A program made the translations under genes and the position numbers. Source: Costus lasius (Eukaryota; Streptophyta; Magnoliopsida; Zingiberales; Costaceae). From it: DNA of 64,000 nucleotides. The notes beneath the pieces are model-generated. The model did no database searches. It was not told where the DNA came from and worked only from the letters and a program-made list of their open reading frames with translations. Positions 1-12,661 of the stretch are shown in pieces (the stretch's first letter is position 1; each line of letters begins with the position of its first letter). The stretch is from contig JANVAS020000231.1 in NCBI GenBank assembly GCA_027563935.2, positions 11,550,001 to 11,614,000 of the forward strand, read 5' to 3'.

Positions 1-276
1 GGTGGAGCAGTGGTGTGGAAGAGTTTCAAACAGTCAACTGTTGCTGATTCCACAACAGAAGCCGAGTATGTTGCAGCCTCGGAAGCATCCAAGGAGGCAG
101 TGTGGATTCGTAAGTTCGTGAGAGAACTTGGTGTTGTTCCTTCGAGTGTCGATCCTTTGGTTATCTTCTGTGATAACACTGGAGCCATCGCACAAGCAAA
201 GGAACCACGGTCGCACCAGAAGTCCAAGCATGAGAAGCACTGTAATAACATGGGTTTGAGATTTCTCAACCATTAG
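1..276 (+). pseudogene. Element A: 3' end of Copia pol (RNase H), internally deleted
   Basis: The reading frame is open from base 1 to the TAG at 274-276 and encodes the C-terminal part of a Ty1/Copia RNase H. The motif STTEAEYVAASEA and the DNTGAIAQAKEPR stretch match the other copies in the window. Compared with element K, 123 bp (41 codons) are missing after SKH, exactly between two AAGCA repeats, so the helix region with the downstream QRRFHLIREI and DPLTKPL motifs is lost while the frame is kept. The rest of element A lies left of the window. Identity is certain; the product would not be a functional RNase H. Confidence 0.93.
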
Positions 277-296
277 ATTAAGTGCAAGTGGGAGAT
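277..296 (+). other. Element A polypurine tract
   Basis: The purine-rich AAGTGCAAGTGGGAGAT segment lies between the pol stop codon and the first TG of the LTR. It is the expected primer site for plus-strand DNA synthesis and is nearly identical in every copy that retains this region. Confidence 0.85.
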
Positions 297-2032
297 TGTT
301 GGGGTATGCCCTTAAGGCTAATGTTTGAGGCCTTGGGATTGCATCAGTATCATGTAATAAACTCTTGTGTTTATAAAGGCATGGTTATTATTCAGGTTGT
401 TACCTTGTCTGCTGTAATAAGTGTACTACTGAATAATGTCTCAAAGCTGTTCAGCTAGGCTGACATGCTAAATGTCCTTAGTCGATATATCTTGGTGAAC
501 ATGAGACAGCCTTGATATGATTGAGACTAATATGTATTCTAATCTTATAGGATGCTTCGAGCATGGAATAAGATGTAGACTCATGGGTACATTGGATGTA
601 CTGAACAGACCCTACTAGGATATTCAATTGCTTGTCACAATGTGAATGATCCTTGATTGCGACAAGTGGCACATGTCCTCTGACTTGAGATCACTTGTGT
701 TTCTAAATGATGATTGTCATTGTTTTGAGGTAGTTCAATATCATTTGAAACATAATGGTTATAGACTATCTTGGATAATGATCATGAGTCAGGTTAGGGC
801 ACTAGTGATAGATAGAGGATTGCCGTCTCCTTGTTGAAGGAGTGTGGTGTTCTATAGGGGCCCCCTAGATGAGATGATTGAGAAAGTGTATGGCCATACC
901 CAGGTGACTATGCTCATCTGATCTAATCATGCTCATCATATTGGAGTTACAAGCTTGACAGGCTTGTCCAATAAGAACATCCAGTGGCAAAGGAAACATG
1001 TAATGCCTAGTGAGTTGATTCACGCTTGTGCTGTGGTTTGGGTGTAGTCTTGGAAGACTCTTTCCTTTATATCGGGAGACAGTGATGTGTTGCTAGATAC
1101 CCCTCACTGATCGTGATAACGTGAGTTATCGTTACCGACATTTAAAGGAAACCCTCAGGGTCGCACAATTTGGTGATATGGCTTACTTAAGTCAGATCGT
1201 GTGGACTGAATTGTTTGGGTTCAGTTTAAAGGGAAAGAGACTCTGATTGTAAGTGAGATCTGGTCTGATCATGTTTGATTGATTGGGGCTTGAGATCGGT
1301 AAGCTTCGATCGAGAGAGTTGATGCTAGATCGGTGAGATCAAGAGCATCAAGAGATGAACGGTTAGATCTTGAACCCTTTGGTTCAGAGTGAGATCTAGA
1401 CCATGGCTTGGGCTGGTTTAATTTGGTTCTTGAACCAAATTGAAGTGGATTAAAGTTGCTTGAACCGGTTCACAAAGGGTGAACGCTTGGTTCAAGGCGT
1501 TAGGCGTTTTTGGTTTGGTTGTGGCGCATGGCTTCATATCTTCAATTTATGGAATGTAATGAAGGCGACTTCACCTTAACGCAAAAGCGTTTTGAACGCT
1601 CGACTTCACTCTTCTCTTCTCAACGTTCCTCTTGGGGGGCGAAAAGGATTCGGACGAGAAGGAGAAGAAGAAGGTTACTCTCGCCAAGCTTCATCTCGAA
1701 ACACCCTCACGCGACAAGGATTCTTTGAAGTGCTTTTGCTAGCACAAAGGACTCAAAGAGCAAGCTATCGTCATCGGTTGTGTGCGTCACCTTTGGAGAA
1801 GGAGCACTTGAACCTTTGCTTCCAAGGCATCATCAAATCGATGGCATTGGTATGATCTTTTGGATCTATTCCTCTTATACAAGTTGATCATATGCTTTTA
1901 TGATTGCGATCCCATGAAGCCCTATCTTCCGCTTGCAAAACTCTATATGTGCGCCACAATCAGGGTTTCGGCTTCCCTCTTGAAAGGGGTTTTCTACAAG
2001 TTTCGGCCCCCCTCTTGAAAGGGGTTTCTTCA
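297..2032 (+). repeat. Element A 3' LTR
   Basis: It starts TGTTGGGGTATGCCC and ends TTCTTCA, about 1.74 kb. It is followed by CTTTG (2033-2037), the likely 5-bp target duplication in element B. It carries family landmarks: TATAAA near the start, the 12-bp palindrome GTATGGCCATAC, an AGGGGCCCCCT palindrome, the GATAAC-N4-GTTATC repeat, and the ATGGCATTG/GTATGA mini-exon and donor near 1839-1853. The last 70 bp contain an imperfect tandem duplication of the CCCTCTTGAAAGGGG hairpin, which makes this LTR slightly longer than the others. Confidence 0.94.
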
Positions 2033-4173
2033 CTTTGTCCTTCCTCTGGATTCTCATCCAGCTTTATTTCTCTCCCACTGGCCTCTTGCAGAAGAAACTC
2101 CTTCTCAAGAAATATGGCCGTTCGAGCAACAAATACCTTGTTCTCTTTGGGATCGTAGAAATAATAACCCTTAGTTTCCTTAGGGTAACCGACAAAGATA
2201 CATTTTTCAGATCTGCTCTCTAGTTTCCCAGAGGCGAGCTTTTTGACATAAGCCTCGCAGCCCCAGATCCTGATAAATGTCAAGCTCGGCTGTTTCCCAT
2301 ACCATAACTCATATGGCGTCTTAGAAACTGCCTTGGATGGCACTCGGTTTAGTACCTTTGCTGCTGTCTCCAGTGCAAATCCCCAAAAGGAATATGGAAG
2401 AGTAGCCTGACTCATCATAGAACGAACCATATCAAGTAACGTTCTATTTCTCCTCTCGGACACACCATTCCTTTGCGGTGTTCCTGGCGGAGTGAGCTGT
2501 GAGATAATCCCACACTCCTTTAGATAGTCTATAAACTCTCGACTTAGGTATTCACCACCTCGATCAGAACGAAGTGCCTTGATATTTCGGCCTAGCTGAT
2601 TCTGTACTTCATTCTTGAAGTCTTTGAACTTGTCAAAAGATTCACTTTTATGTCTCATCAGATAGACATAACCATACCTACTGAAATTATCAGTAAAGGT
2701 AATGAAGTAAAGATAGCCACCTCTGGCATGTTTACTAAATGGCCCACACACATCACTGTGTATAAGGTCAAGTAAACCTGAAGCCCTTTGACCTTTATGA
2801 GGAAAAGGTGACTTCGTCATTTTACCCATTAAACAAGCTTTGCATGTATCAATCCCTTCAAAGGAGAATGATCCCAGCAGTCCATTATCATGCAACCGTT
2901 TAATGCGTTTCTCGTTAATATGGCCTAAACGACTATGCCATAACAAGGTGCTGTCATCCGCATACTTGGCTTTCTTAATATCAATATTTTGTATAGAACA
3001 TTCCATGTCCAACATGAATAACCCATTGTTAATTGAACCAGTAGCATAAACAATATTATCTAAAGAAAGAACACACTTTGAAATATTGCATTCAAAGGAA
3101 AATCCCTTCCTGACAAGAGCAGGAATGGAGATAATATTTTTAGTAATGCTGGGAACAAAGTAACAACTGTTTAGTTCTAATACAAGTCCAGATGGTAATG
3201 AGATGAAATAGTCTCCTACAGCAACAGCAGCAACCCGTGCCCCGTTTCCAACTCGTAGGTCCACCTCATGCTGTCCCACCTGTCTTCTTCTCTTGAGTTC
3301 CTGTACATTTGAACAAATGTGAACTCCACATGCAGTGTCCAACACCCATGAAATAGAAGAAGAGGATATCATGACTTCCGTCACATAAATACCTGAGCCA
3401 GAAGCAAAGCTTCCCCTCTTATCTCCTTGGAGCGCTTTACAGTCCTTTTTCCAGTGACCCAGCTGGCCACAGTGGAAACATCTGTATTCCTTTGACCGCT
3501 TAACTTTTTGCTTCAGAGCCTTGCCCTTCTTCCCCTTCTTCTTGTTCCTAGAAGGAACCATTAAGACAGAGGTCGAAGGCTTTCCCTTCAGAGTCTCCTC
3601 AGTAGTCAAGAGCATATTCAGCAGCTCTGCCGGAGTACAGTCGATTTTGTTCATATTAAAGTTAATGATGAACGCATCGAAAGAGGGCGGGAGAGACTGC
3701 AGAATAATGTCTACAGCAAGCTCCTGATTGATGGTATGCCCCAGTTTCTCTAGAGCCTCCTTGTGCCCAATCATCTTGAGCACGTGAGCTCCCACTGGGC
3801 TCCCTTCAGCCAGTTTGCTCTGGAAGAACAGCTTTGTCAGATTATAGCGTTCTGTCCTCGCCTGTGCAGCATACAGCATCTTGAGGTTCGCTATAATCTC
3901 TATAGCCGACATATCCTCATGCTGACGCTGCAGCGGTGGCGTCATAGACGCTAGCATCAGGCAAGCGACATCAATGTTATCATTGACGTGCTTTTCATAA
4001 GCTTCCCGAACCGCCCTTGCGGCGTTCGGAGCGGGCTGAGGCGGTATAGCCGTCTCGAGGACATACAGTTTCCTCTCTGCCTTAAGAACAATCTTAAGGT
4101 GTCCGTACCAGTCTGAGAAGTTCGGCCCAGCAAACTTCTCCCTTTCCAGTAGGGATCGCACATTGAAGCTCAT
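2033..4173 (-). pseudogene. Element B: truncated Copia gag-pol (gag, PR, IN)
   Basis: The ORF starts at ATG 4173 and is open for about 712 codons until element A interrupts it at 2033. In order it encodes gag, a CCHC knuckle (CFHCGQLGHWKKDC), the protease motif LDTACG, the integrase HHCC zinc site (WHSRLGH ... CKAC) and the DD35E core (HSDVCGP, RSDRGGEY, SERRNRT). The RT and RNase H halves must lie beyond element A, outside the window. Two oddities: an in-frame deletion of about eight codons in the basic stretch before the knuckle, and PQRNG where every other copy has PQWNG in the integrase core. No stop codon is present in the part seen here. Confidence 0.93.
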
Positions 4174-5984
4174 GGTGTTCGTTGCTGTAGGTATCTACAA
4201 CATTGCAAGAACAGCAAGGTCAGTATCAATGTTAAGAATCAATCAGGACTTAAGAATGATTCTTTTTCTCACTATTTTATCTGGCTGAAAAATCCAGCAA
4301 AACAGCCCGAAAGAGTAGAACTCTTTTAGTGAGATGGGATCCAGATTTCATACTTGGTCTCCGCGTCCCGCTCAGGCGAGATAAGATGCACAGAGAGTAC
4401 AAGCACTAATCTCTGGTAGGCTGTTCCAGCCAATCGCCAACCCGTGCGATTCCCCTTCATCTGGGCAATCCAGCAGACTGTGCCAGCTGAGTTGGTACAA
4501 CACAGTCTCTGACCACACAGATGGCTGCCTCCATGTGCTACCATATGCGCCACATATGTAGCCTACATGGTCAAGCTAACCCGACCTACTCCCTGGACCA
4601 CCACGTGCTATGCTGAGCAACGAGAAGCGATAAATCCCTTCTCTGTAACACGCAGGTGTAATCCCGCACCGTCTGAAGATAGATGGACGTGCCCACTGAG
4701 TGGGTACAACACGGCTCCAACGATAGTCAGAACAGTGAGGTTTCGCGTCAGAAGGCTTACGAGCTTGATATTTTAGCGTTGGATTTTAACGGTCTTTTAT
4801 CTTCTTAACTATCATGCAATTCCTATGGTGATAGCAGAAGATAAACTCATGCAATTCTAATTATTAAAGCAATAAATAGAAAGCACGCTGATCTTATGTG
4901 GTAAAAGCCCATTAAGCCTAAGTAAGACCTTAACCTAACTTAAGTCTTCACTTGCTTTTCTTCATGGGTCTTTTGCTGCTCATTTGGCCCAAACCAGGTC
5001 CCAAGCGCCATCTGCAGCTCAGGTGCGCCTACCAGGGAAAATGCGCCTGGTCCCAGAGTCGAACCCTGGACCTCCCACCTGGTCAAGCCACTGCTGCAAG
5101 CGCCTCTGCCAAGTGTGCTCTGTGCTCTTGTCTGATTAATTTACAAATTAATCTATCTAGACAAGATTGACTCGCAGGTCAATTACATTTTATAAATTAA
5201 TTAAACTGTGATTCGCAGATCACAAAAATAAGAATTAATTTACAATAAAATTCCAGGCACGCAGGCCCCAGCACAGCACACATTAAACATGGGCAGCCCA
5301 CATAAGATTAAATAAACATACATATGGCATCATACATCATTTGATCCAATCATGAAAAATAAAATTTTGAAAAACCCCATTGAGATCAATTTTATTTTTC
5401 CTTATGTGCTCTACTACCTTACAACGGTCCATTACTAGGGATCCACTCATCCGACCTAGTCAGATCCACTGCCCTTACATGCACCAAGTCCTAACTGACT
5501 TGAGTCGACCAAAAGGTCAACAATGCATGCGTCAAGGGCTGAACGACCACAATGAGGTCTGGCAAGCGGGTGTGACCCCGGGCCTAACTCATGTGCGTTC
5601 ATAGGTTGTCTCAATCAGACATCGCTACACGCCTGTCTGTAGTCGACCTATAGCCATCTCTTGCTTGCGCACAGATGCTATCTGGTCGACCCATCAAGGC
5701 TGTCAGATGGTCTGATCAGACTGTTTGGATCTAACTCAGGGGATGACTTCAACCCTAATAACCCGTCTAAGGGTTTAAAGCAGGGCCTTAGATCTAGTGT
5801 AAGTCGCGCATGTGATATAGTTTTTTTTTTTGAGAAAAACAAGAATGCGCCAACATACATGCGCCATAGACTAACACATTCAAGTTTCGCATGTGCAACT
5901 AGATCTAAGCATACTTGCGCATATGGATCACAAAAGGCTTTAAGCAATCATAAAAACATGCATCAACCAGGCTCTGATACCAAT
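4174..5984 (-). other. Element B leader with PBS
   Basis: Untranslated segment of about 1.8 kb between the LTR and gag. The PBS complement GCTCTGATACCA is at 5971-5982, two bases from the LTR, and matches initiator tRNA-Met. Reading on the minus strand, it holds the family's structured leader: three CTGCGN-loop hairpins, the CTTGTCT/AGACAAG bipartite stem, a tRNA-like A-box/B-box stretch, and the two TGTTGTACC hairpins. A TTGTAG splice-acceptor-like site lies 21 nt before the gag ATG. No gene was seen. Confidence 0.88.
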
Positions 5985-7657
5985 TGAAGGTCCCCTACAA
6001 GGGGCGAAACCCTAAAACATGCGCTAAACAAAACTTGCATTGGCGGAATCTAGGGTTTCCTAAGATCGGATAGCATGTATTATGATCAACTTTAACAACA
6101 GAAAAGGAATTCATACCGAAGCCATATGAAGGATGTCACCTTGGAAGCAAGAGAACAAAAGAGGTCTCCTCCAAATCGTCACACACAAGATGATGTCGCT
6201 TTCTCTTTTGGTGCTCCTTGTGCTAGCAAGGTTCCAAGAGGTCTTGATCGAATGGGAGGGAAGATGATCTCCTTGCTTGGCGAAACTTTCTCCTCTTGTC
6301 GTCTTAGCTTTTTCACACGAGAATGCTTCTCCCAAGAAAACCAAGGAGGCGACAAAGGCGTGAAGAGGCGAGAGAGAGGCGACGTGAGATCATGGACACG
6401 TTTGAGAACATGCTATCTAAAAATAGCAAAGTCCAAACGTTCATGCGACCATGCATTACCCCAATCGCAAATGCCTCACCACCTGAACCATGCGCTCATC
6501 CAATGAGCTGGTTCAAATCGATTTGGTTCAAAAACCAAATAAACCAAGCAATTAGTCCAGATCATAATAAACCACTGAGGCCTAAGATCTGACCGTTGAT
6601 CTCATAATGCTCTTGATCTGACCGATCTAGCATCTATTCTCTCGATCGAAGCTTACCGATCTCAAGCCCTAATCAATCAAACATGATTAGACCAGATCTC
6701 ACTTTTATTCAGAGAGTAAATCCCTTTAAACTGAACTCAAACAATTCAGTCCACACGATCTGACTTAAGTAAGCCATATCATCAAATTGTGCGACCCTAA
6801 GGGTTTCCTCTAAATGTCGGTAACGACAACTTACGTTATCACGATCAGTGAGGGGTATCTAGCAACACATCACTGTCTCCCGATATAAAGGAAAGAGTCT
6901 TCCAAGACTACACCCAAACTACAGCACAAGTGTGAATCCAATTCACAAGGCATGCATATTTCCTTTGCCACTGGATGTTCTTATTGGACAAGCGTGTCAA
7001 GCTTGTAGCTCCACTATGATGAGCATGATTAGAACAGATGAACACAGTCACCTGGGTATGGCCATACACTTTCTCAATCATCTCATCCAGGGGGCCCCTT
7101 TAGAACACCACACTCCAATTATAGAGACGGCAATCCCTTGTCTATCACTAATGCCCTAACCTGACTCAAGCTCACCATCCAAGATAGTCTATAACCATTA
7201 TGTTTCAAATGATATTGAACTACCTCAAAACAATGACAATCATCATTTAGAAACACAAGTGATCTCAAGTCAGAGGAAATGTGCCACTTGTTACATTCAA
7301 GGATTATTCACATTGTGACAAGCAATTGAATATCCTAGTAGGGTCTGTCCAGTACATCCAATGTACCCATGAGTCTACATCTTATTCCATGCTCGAAGCA
7401 TCCTATAAGATTAGAGCACATATTAGTCTCAATCATATCAAGGCTGTCTCATGTTCACCAAGATATCTCGACTAAGGACTTCACAGCATGTCAGCCCAGC
7501 TGAACAGCTTTGAGACATTATTCAGAAGTACACTTATTGCAGCAGATAATGTAACAAACTGAATAACAACCATGCCTTTATAAACATAAGAGTTTATTAC
7601 ATGATACTGATACAATCCCAAGGCCTCAAACATTAGCCTTAAGGGCATACCCCAACA
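5985..7657 (-). repeat. Single LTR shared by elements B (5') and C (3')
   Basis: A complete LTR of 1673 bp, with TG...CA ends on the minus strand. On its left are the PBS and leader of element B; on its right are the polypurine tract and pol stop of element C. So one LTR serves both as the 5' LTR of B and the 3' LTR of C. It differs substantially by eye from C's own 5' LTR (12662-14340), including around the first 150 bp and the last 150 bp. It includes the ATGGCTTCG/GTATGA mini-exon and donor on the minus strand around 6113-6127. Confidence 0.9.
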
Positions 7658-7677
7658 ATCTCCCACTTGCACTTAAT
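7658..7677 (-). other. Element C polypurine tract
   Basis: This is the reverse complement of the AAGTGCAAGTGGGAGAT tract. It directly abuts the shared LTR on one side and the pol stop codon of element C on the other. Confidence 0.84.
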
Positions 7678-10600
7678 CTAATGGTTGAGAAATCTCAAAC
7701 CCATATTATTACAGTGCTTCTCATGCTTCTGCTGCGCCAGAGGCTTAGTAAGCGGGTCTGCCAGATTGTCATCTGTATGAACATTGCAGACTTTGATCTC
7801 GCCACGATCAATGATCTCCCTAATCAAATGAAACCGTCTCTGTATGTGCTTGGACTTCTGGTTCGACCGTGGTTCCTTTGCTTGTGCGATTGCTCCAGTG
7901 TTATCACAAAAGATAACCAAAGGATCTGCACTCGTAAGCGACCTGGATTACTTTGGAACCGACTGGTCACGCTTAACCCGTAAGCGACGTCTGGGCGAGT
8001 ACACAACATCGCATACATAATGGACCCAATAGCCGAAGCATAAGGCGTATTGTCCATTTCATCTTTCTCAGTCTGTGTTTGTGGACACTGACTCTTTGAA
8101 AGATTCAGACCATGTCTGACTGGAAGATATCCTCTTTTAGAATTCTCTAAATGAAATCTCTCCAGGACTTTATCGATGTAAGTACTCTGGCACAGCCCGA
8201 GAAACCTCTTAGATCTATCCCTGTAGATCTTCACACCTAACACATAGGCTGCTTCTCCTAAATCTTTCATCTGGAAACATTTTCTTAACCATGCTTTCAC
8301 CGCATGCATTTCGGGAATATCGTTTCCAATGATTAAGATATCATCGACGTAGAGGACTAGGAAAGTAATCACGCTCCCACTAAACCTCTTATATACACAC
8401 GGGTCATCCTCGTTCTTGATGAAACCAAATTCACTGACTGATTCATCAAAACGAATATTCCAGCTTCTTGATGCTTGTTTAAGTCCATAAATGGACTTCT
8501 TTAACTTGCATATCTTATGACGATCTGATGGATTAGTGAAACCTTCCGGTTGTGTCATATACACATCCTCATCCAATTTTCCATTAAGGAAAGCGGTCTT
8601 CACATCCATTTGCCAGATCTCATAATCATAATATGCTGCTATCGCGAAAAGAATCCGAATAGACTTAAACATGGCTACAGGAGAGAAAGTTTCATCATAA
8701 TCTATCCCGTAGATTTCTTGAAACCTTTCGCAACTAGCCTGCCTTTATAGGTAACCACGTTACCATCCATGTCAATCTTCTTCTTGAAGATCCACTTACA
8801 GCCTATAGGGATAACTCCCGGAGGCGGATCAACCAAATCCCAAACTTGGTTATCTGACATGGAGTCCATCTCGGCTCGCATAGCTTCAAGCCATCTAGCT
8901 GAGTCCGGTCCACTGACCGCATCCGCATAAGTGAGGGGTTCATCATGATCAATGATGTAGACTCCGTCATAGCGCTCAGGCTGTCGACGAATCCTTCCCG
9001 ATCTTCGCGGTTCCCGTGATATCTGAGCCTCAGGTTGTTCAATAACCTGTTCTACCGGCTCAGGCTCATCCAACTGTGCTTGACTACTTTGTCCTTCCTC
9101 TGGATTCTCATCCAGCTTTATTTCTCTCCCACTGGCTTCTTGCAGAAGATACTCCTTCTCAAGAAAAATGCCCGTCCGAGCAACAAATACCTTGTTCTCT
9201 TTGGGATCATAGAAATAATAACCCTTAGTTTCCTTAGGGTAACCGACAAAGATGCATTTGTCAGATCTGCTCTCTAGTTTCCCAGAGGCGAGCTTTTTGA
9301 CATAAGCCTCGCAACCCCAGATCTTGATAAATGTCAAGCTAGGCTGTTTTCCATACCATAATTCATATGGGGTCTTTGAAACTGCCTTGGATGGCACTCG
9401 GTTTAGTATCTTTGCAGCTATCTCCAGTGCAAATCCCCAAAAGGAGTAAGGTAGAGTAGCCTAACTCATCATCGAACGAACCATATCAAGTAACGTTCTA
9501 TTTCTCCTCTCGGACACACCATTCCATTGCGGTGTTCCTGGCGGAGTGAGCTGTGAGATAATCCCACACTCCTTCAGATAGTCAGTAAACGCATGACTTA
9601 GGTATTCTCCACCTCGATCAGAATGAAGTGTCTTGATATTTCGGCCTAGCTGATTTTGTACTTCATTCTTGAACTCTTTGAACTTGTCAAAAGATTCACT
9701 TTTATGTCTCATTAAATAGACATACCCATACCTACTGAAATCATCAGTAAAGGTAATGAAGTACTGATAGCCACCTCTGGCATGTTTACTAAATGGCCCA
9801 CACACATCACTGTGTATAAGGTCAAGTAAACCTGAAGCCCTTTGACCTTTATTAGGAAAAGGTGACTTCGTCATTTTGCCCATTAAACAAGCTTTACATG
9901 TATCAATCTCCTCATAGGAGAATGATCCCAGCAGTCCTTGATCATGCAACCGCTTAATGCGTTTCTTGTTAATATGGCCTAAACGACTATGCCATAGCAA
10001 GGTGCTGTCATCAGCATACTTGGCTTTCTTAATATCAATCTGCTGTATAGAACATTCCATGTCCAACATGAATAACCCATTGCTAATTGATCCAGTGGCA
10101 TAAACAATATTATCAAAAGATAAAACACACTTTGAAATATTGCATTCAAAGGAAAACCCTTTCCTGACAAGAGCTGGAATAGAGATAATATTTTTAGTAA
10201 TGCTAGGAACAAAGTAACAATTGTCTAGTTCCAATACAAGCCCAGATGGTAGAGAAATGAAATAAGTGCCTACAGCAACAGCAGCAACCCGTGCCCCGTT
10301 TCCAACTCGTAGGTCCACCTCATGCTGTCCCACCTGTCTTCTTCTCTTGAGTTCCTGTACATTTGAACAAATGTGAACTCCACATGCAGTGTCCAACACC
10401 CATGATATAGAAGAAGAGAACATGACCTCAGTCACATAAATACCTGAGCCAGAAGCGATGCTTCCCTTCTTGTCTCCTTGGAGCGCTTTACAGTCCTTTT
10501 TCCAGTGACCCAGCTGGCCACAGTGGAAACATCTGTATTCCTTCGACCGCTTAACCTTTTGTTTCAGCGCCTTGTTGTAGTTCTTGACTGGGGTTTTTCC

Positions 10601-11248
10601 CTTCTTCCCCTTCTTCTTATTCCTAGAAGGAACCATTAAGACAGAGGATGAAGGCTTTCCCTTCAGAGTTTCCTCTGTAGTCAAGAGCATATTCAGCAAC
10701 TCTGCCGGGGTACAGTCGATTTTGTTCATATTAAAGTTAATAATGAACGCATCGAAAGAAGGCGGTAGAGACTGCAGAATAATGTCTACAGCAAGCTCCT
10801 GATTGATGGTGTGTCCCAGTTTCTCTAGAGCCTCCTTGTGCCCAATCATCTTGAGCACATGAGCTCCCACTGGACTCCCTTCAGCCAGTTTTCTCTGAAA
10901 GAACAGCTTGGTCAAGTTATAGCGCTCAGTCCTCGCCTGTGCAGCATACAGCATCTTGAGGTTTGCTATAATTTCTATAACAGACATATCCTCATGCTGA
11001 CGCTGCAGCGGTGGCGTCATAGACGCTAACATCAGGCAAGCGACATCAATGCTATCATTGACATGCTTTTCATAGGCTTCCCGAACCGCCCTTGCGGCGT
11101 TCGGAGCGGGTTGAGGCGGTATCACCGTCTCGAGGACATACAGTTTCCTCTCTGCCTTAAGAACAATCTTAAGGTGTCCGTACCAGTCTGAGAAGTTTGG
11201 CCCAGCAAACTTCTCCCTTTCCAGTAGGGATCGCACATTGAAGTTCAT
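7678..11248 (-). pseudogene. Element C: broken Copia gag-pol
   Basis: Starts at ATG 11248 and shows gag, CCHC knuckle, PR, IN, RT and RNase H in Copia order. Breaks seen: (1) CAG to TAG stop at 9461-9463, after the SMM motif in the integrase; (2) a 1-nt deletion near 8712-8716 that shifts frame at the GFKQIYG motif; (3) a deletion of about 316 bp near 7934, relative to element F, which removes the RNase H start including the GYTDASF region. At this scar a short GTAAGCGAC insert copies a sequence about 46 bp to its right. The RT still shows KTAFLNG, YGLKQASRSW and YVDD. It cannot make the full polyprotein. Confidence 0.93.
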
Positions 11249-12661
11249 GGTGTTCGTTGCTGCAGGAATCTACAACAATGCAAGAACAGCAAGGTCAGTA
11301 TCAATGTTAAGAATCAATCAGGACTTAAGAATGATTCTTTTTCTCACTATTTTATCTGACTGAAAAATCCATTAAACAGTCCGAAAGAGTAAACACTCTT
11401 TTAGTGAGATGGGATCCAGATTTCATACTTGGTCTCCGCGTCCCGCTCAGGCGAGATAAGATGCACAGAGAGTACAAGCACTAAACTCATGCAATTCCTA
11501 TGGTGATAGCAGAAGATAAACTCATGCATTTCTAATTATATAAGCAATAAATAGAAAGCATGCTGATCTTATGTGGTAAAAGCCCATTAAGCCTAAGTAA
11601 GACCTTAACCTAACTTAAGTCTTCACTTGCTTTTCCTCATGGGGCTTTTGCTTCTCATCTGGCCCAACCTAGGGCCCAAGCGCCAATTGCAGCTGAGGTG
11701 CGCCCACCAGGGAAAATGCGCCTGTCCCAGAGTCGAACCCTGGACCTCCCACCTGGTTAAGCCTCAAGCTGCATGCGCCTCTGCCATGTGTGCTCTGTGC
11801 TCTTGTCTGATAATTTTACAAATTAATCTATCTAGACAAAATTGACACGCAGGTCAATTACACTTTACAAATTAAATAAAATGTGATGCGCAGATCACGA
11901 TAAATATTAATTTACAACAATTCACCAGGCTCGCAGGCCCCTGCACAGCACACATTAAGGGCAACCCACATAAGATAAAATAAACAAGCACATGGCATCA
12001 TCCAAAAATCATGTGATCCAACATAAGAAATTAAAATTTCGAAAACCCCATTGGCATCAATTTTAATTTTCCTTATGTGCCCTACTACCTTACAACAGTC
12101 CATTGATAGGGATCCACTCATCATGTCTAGTTAGATCCACTGCCCTTGCATGCACCAAGTCCTAACTGACTTGAGTCGACCAAAAGGTCAACCATGCATG
12201 CGCCAAGGGCTGAACAGCCACAATGAGGTCTGGCAAGCGGGCGTGACCCCGGGCCTAACTCATGTGCGTTCATTAGTTGTCTTACAATCAGACATCGCTA
12301 CACGCCTGTGATGCAGTCGACCTATAGCCACCACGTGCTCGCGCATGGGTGCCATCTGGTCGACCCATCTAGGCTGTCAGATGGTCTGATCAGACTATTG
12401 GATCTAACCTAGAGGATGACTTCAGCCCCATCAGGTTTATAGCAGGCGCCTCTTAGATCTAGTGAAGGTCGCGCAAGTGATATAGTTTTGAGAAAAACAA
12501 ACTATGCGCCACACAAACATGCGCCATCAAAACATATTCAAGTTTCGCATATGCAACAACTAAAGATGAAAGTTCGCATGTATAGATCTAAGCATACAAG
12601 GATCACAAAAAAGGCTAAAGCAATCATAAAATCATGCATCAACCAGCGCTCTGATACCAAT
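11249..12661 (-). other. Element C leader with PBS, internally deleted
   Basis: The leader is about 400 bp shorter than that of B. The part containing the two TGTTGTACC hairpins is missing: the text jumps from GCACTAA to ACTCATGCAATTCC near 11481. The CTGCGN-loop hairpins, tRNA-like stretch and splice-acceptor-like TTGTAG before gag remain. The PBS complement GCTCTGATACCA is at 12648-12659. No gene was seen. Confidence 0.86.

Noticed and set aside
478..672. A 64-codon minus ORF (MPLVAIKD...) present in almost every LTR, antisense to the element
   Set aside because: It keeps its length because the LTR copies are highly similar. D and E have lost its start, and substitutions among copies change residues freely. 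No sign of selection as a protein.
1592..1855. Long open frame upstream of the mini-exon in LTR A (also in C and D)
   Set aside because: Frames of the preceding 60-80 codons differ between copies (K and C read the same nucleotides in different frames), so only the ATG-GC mini-exon itself looks conserved.
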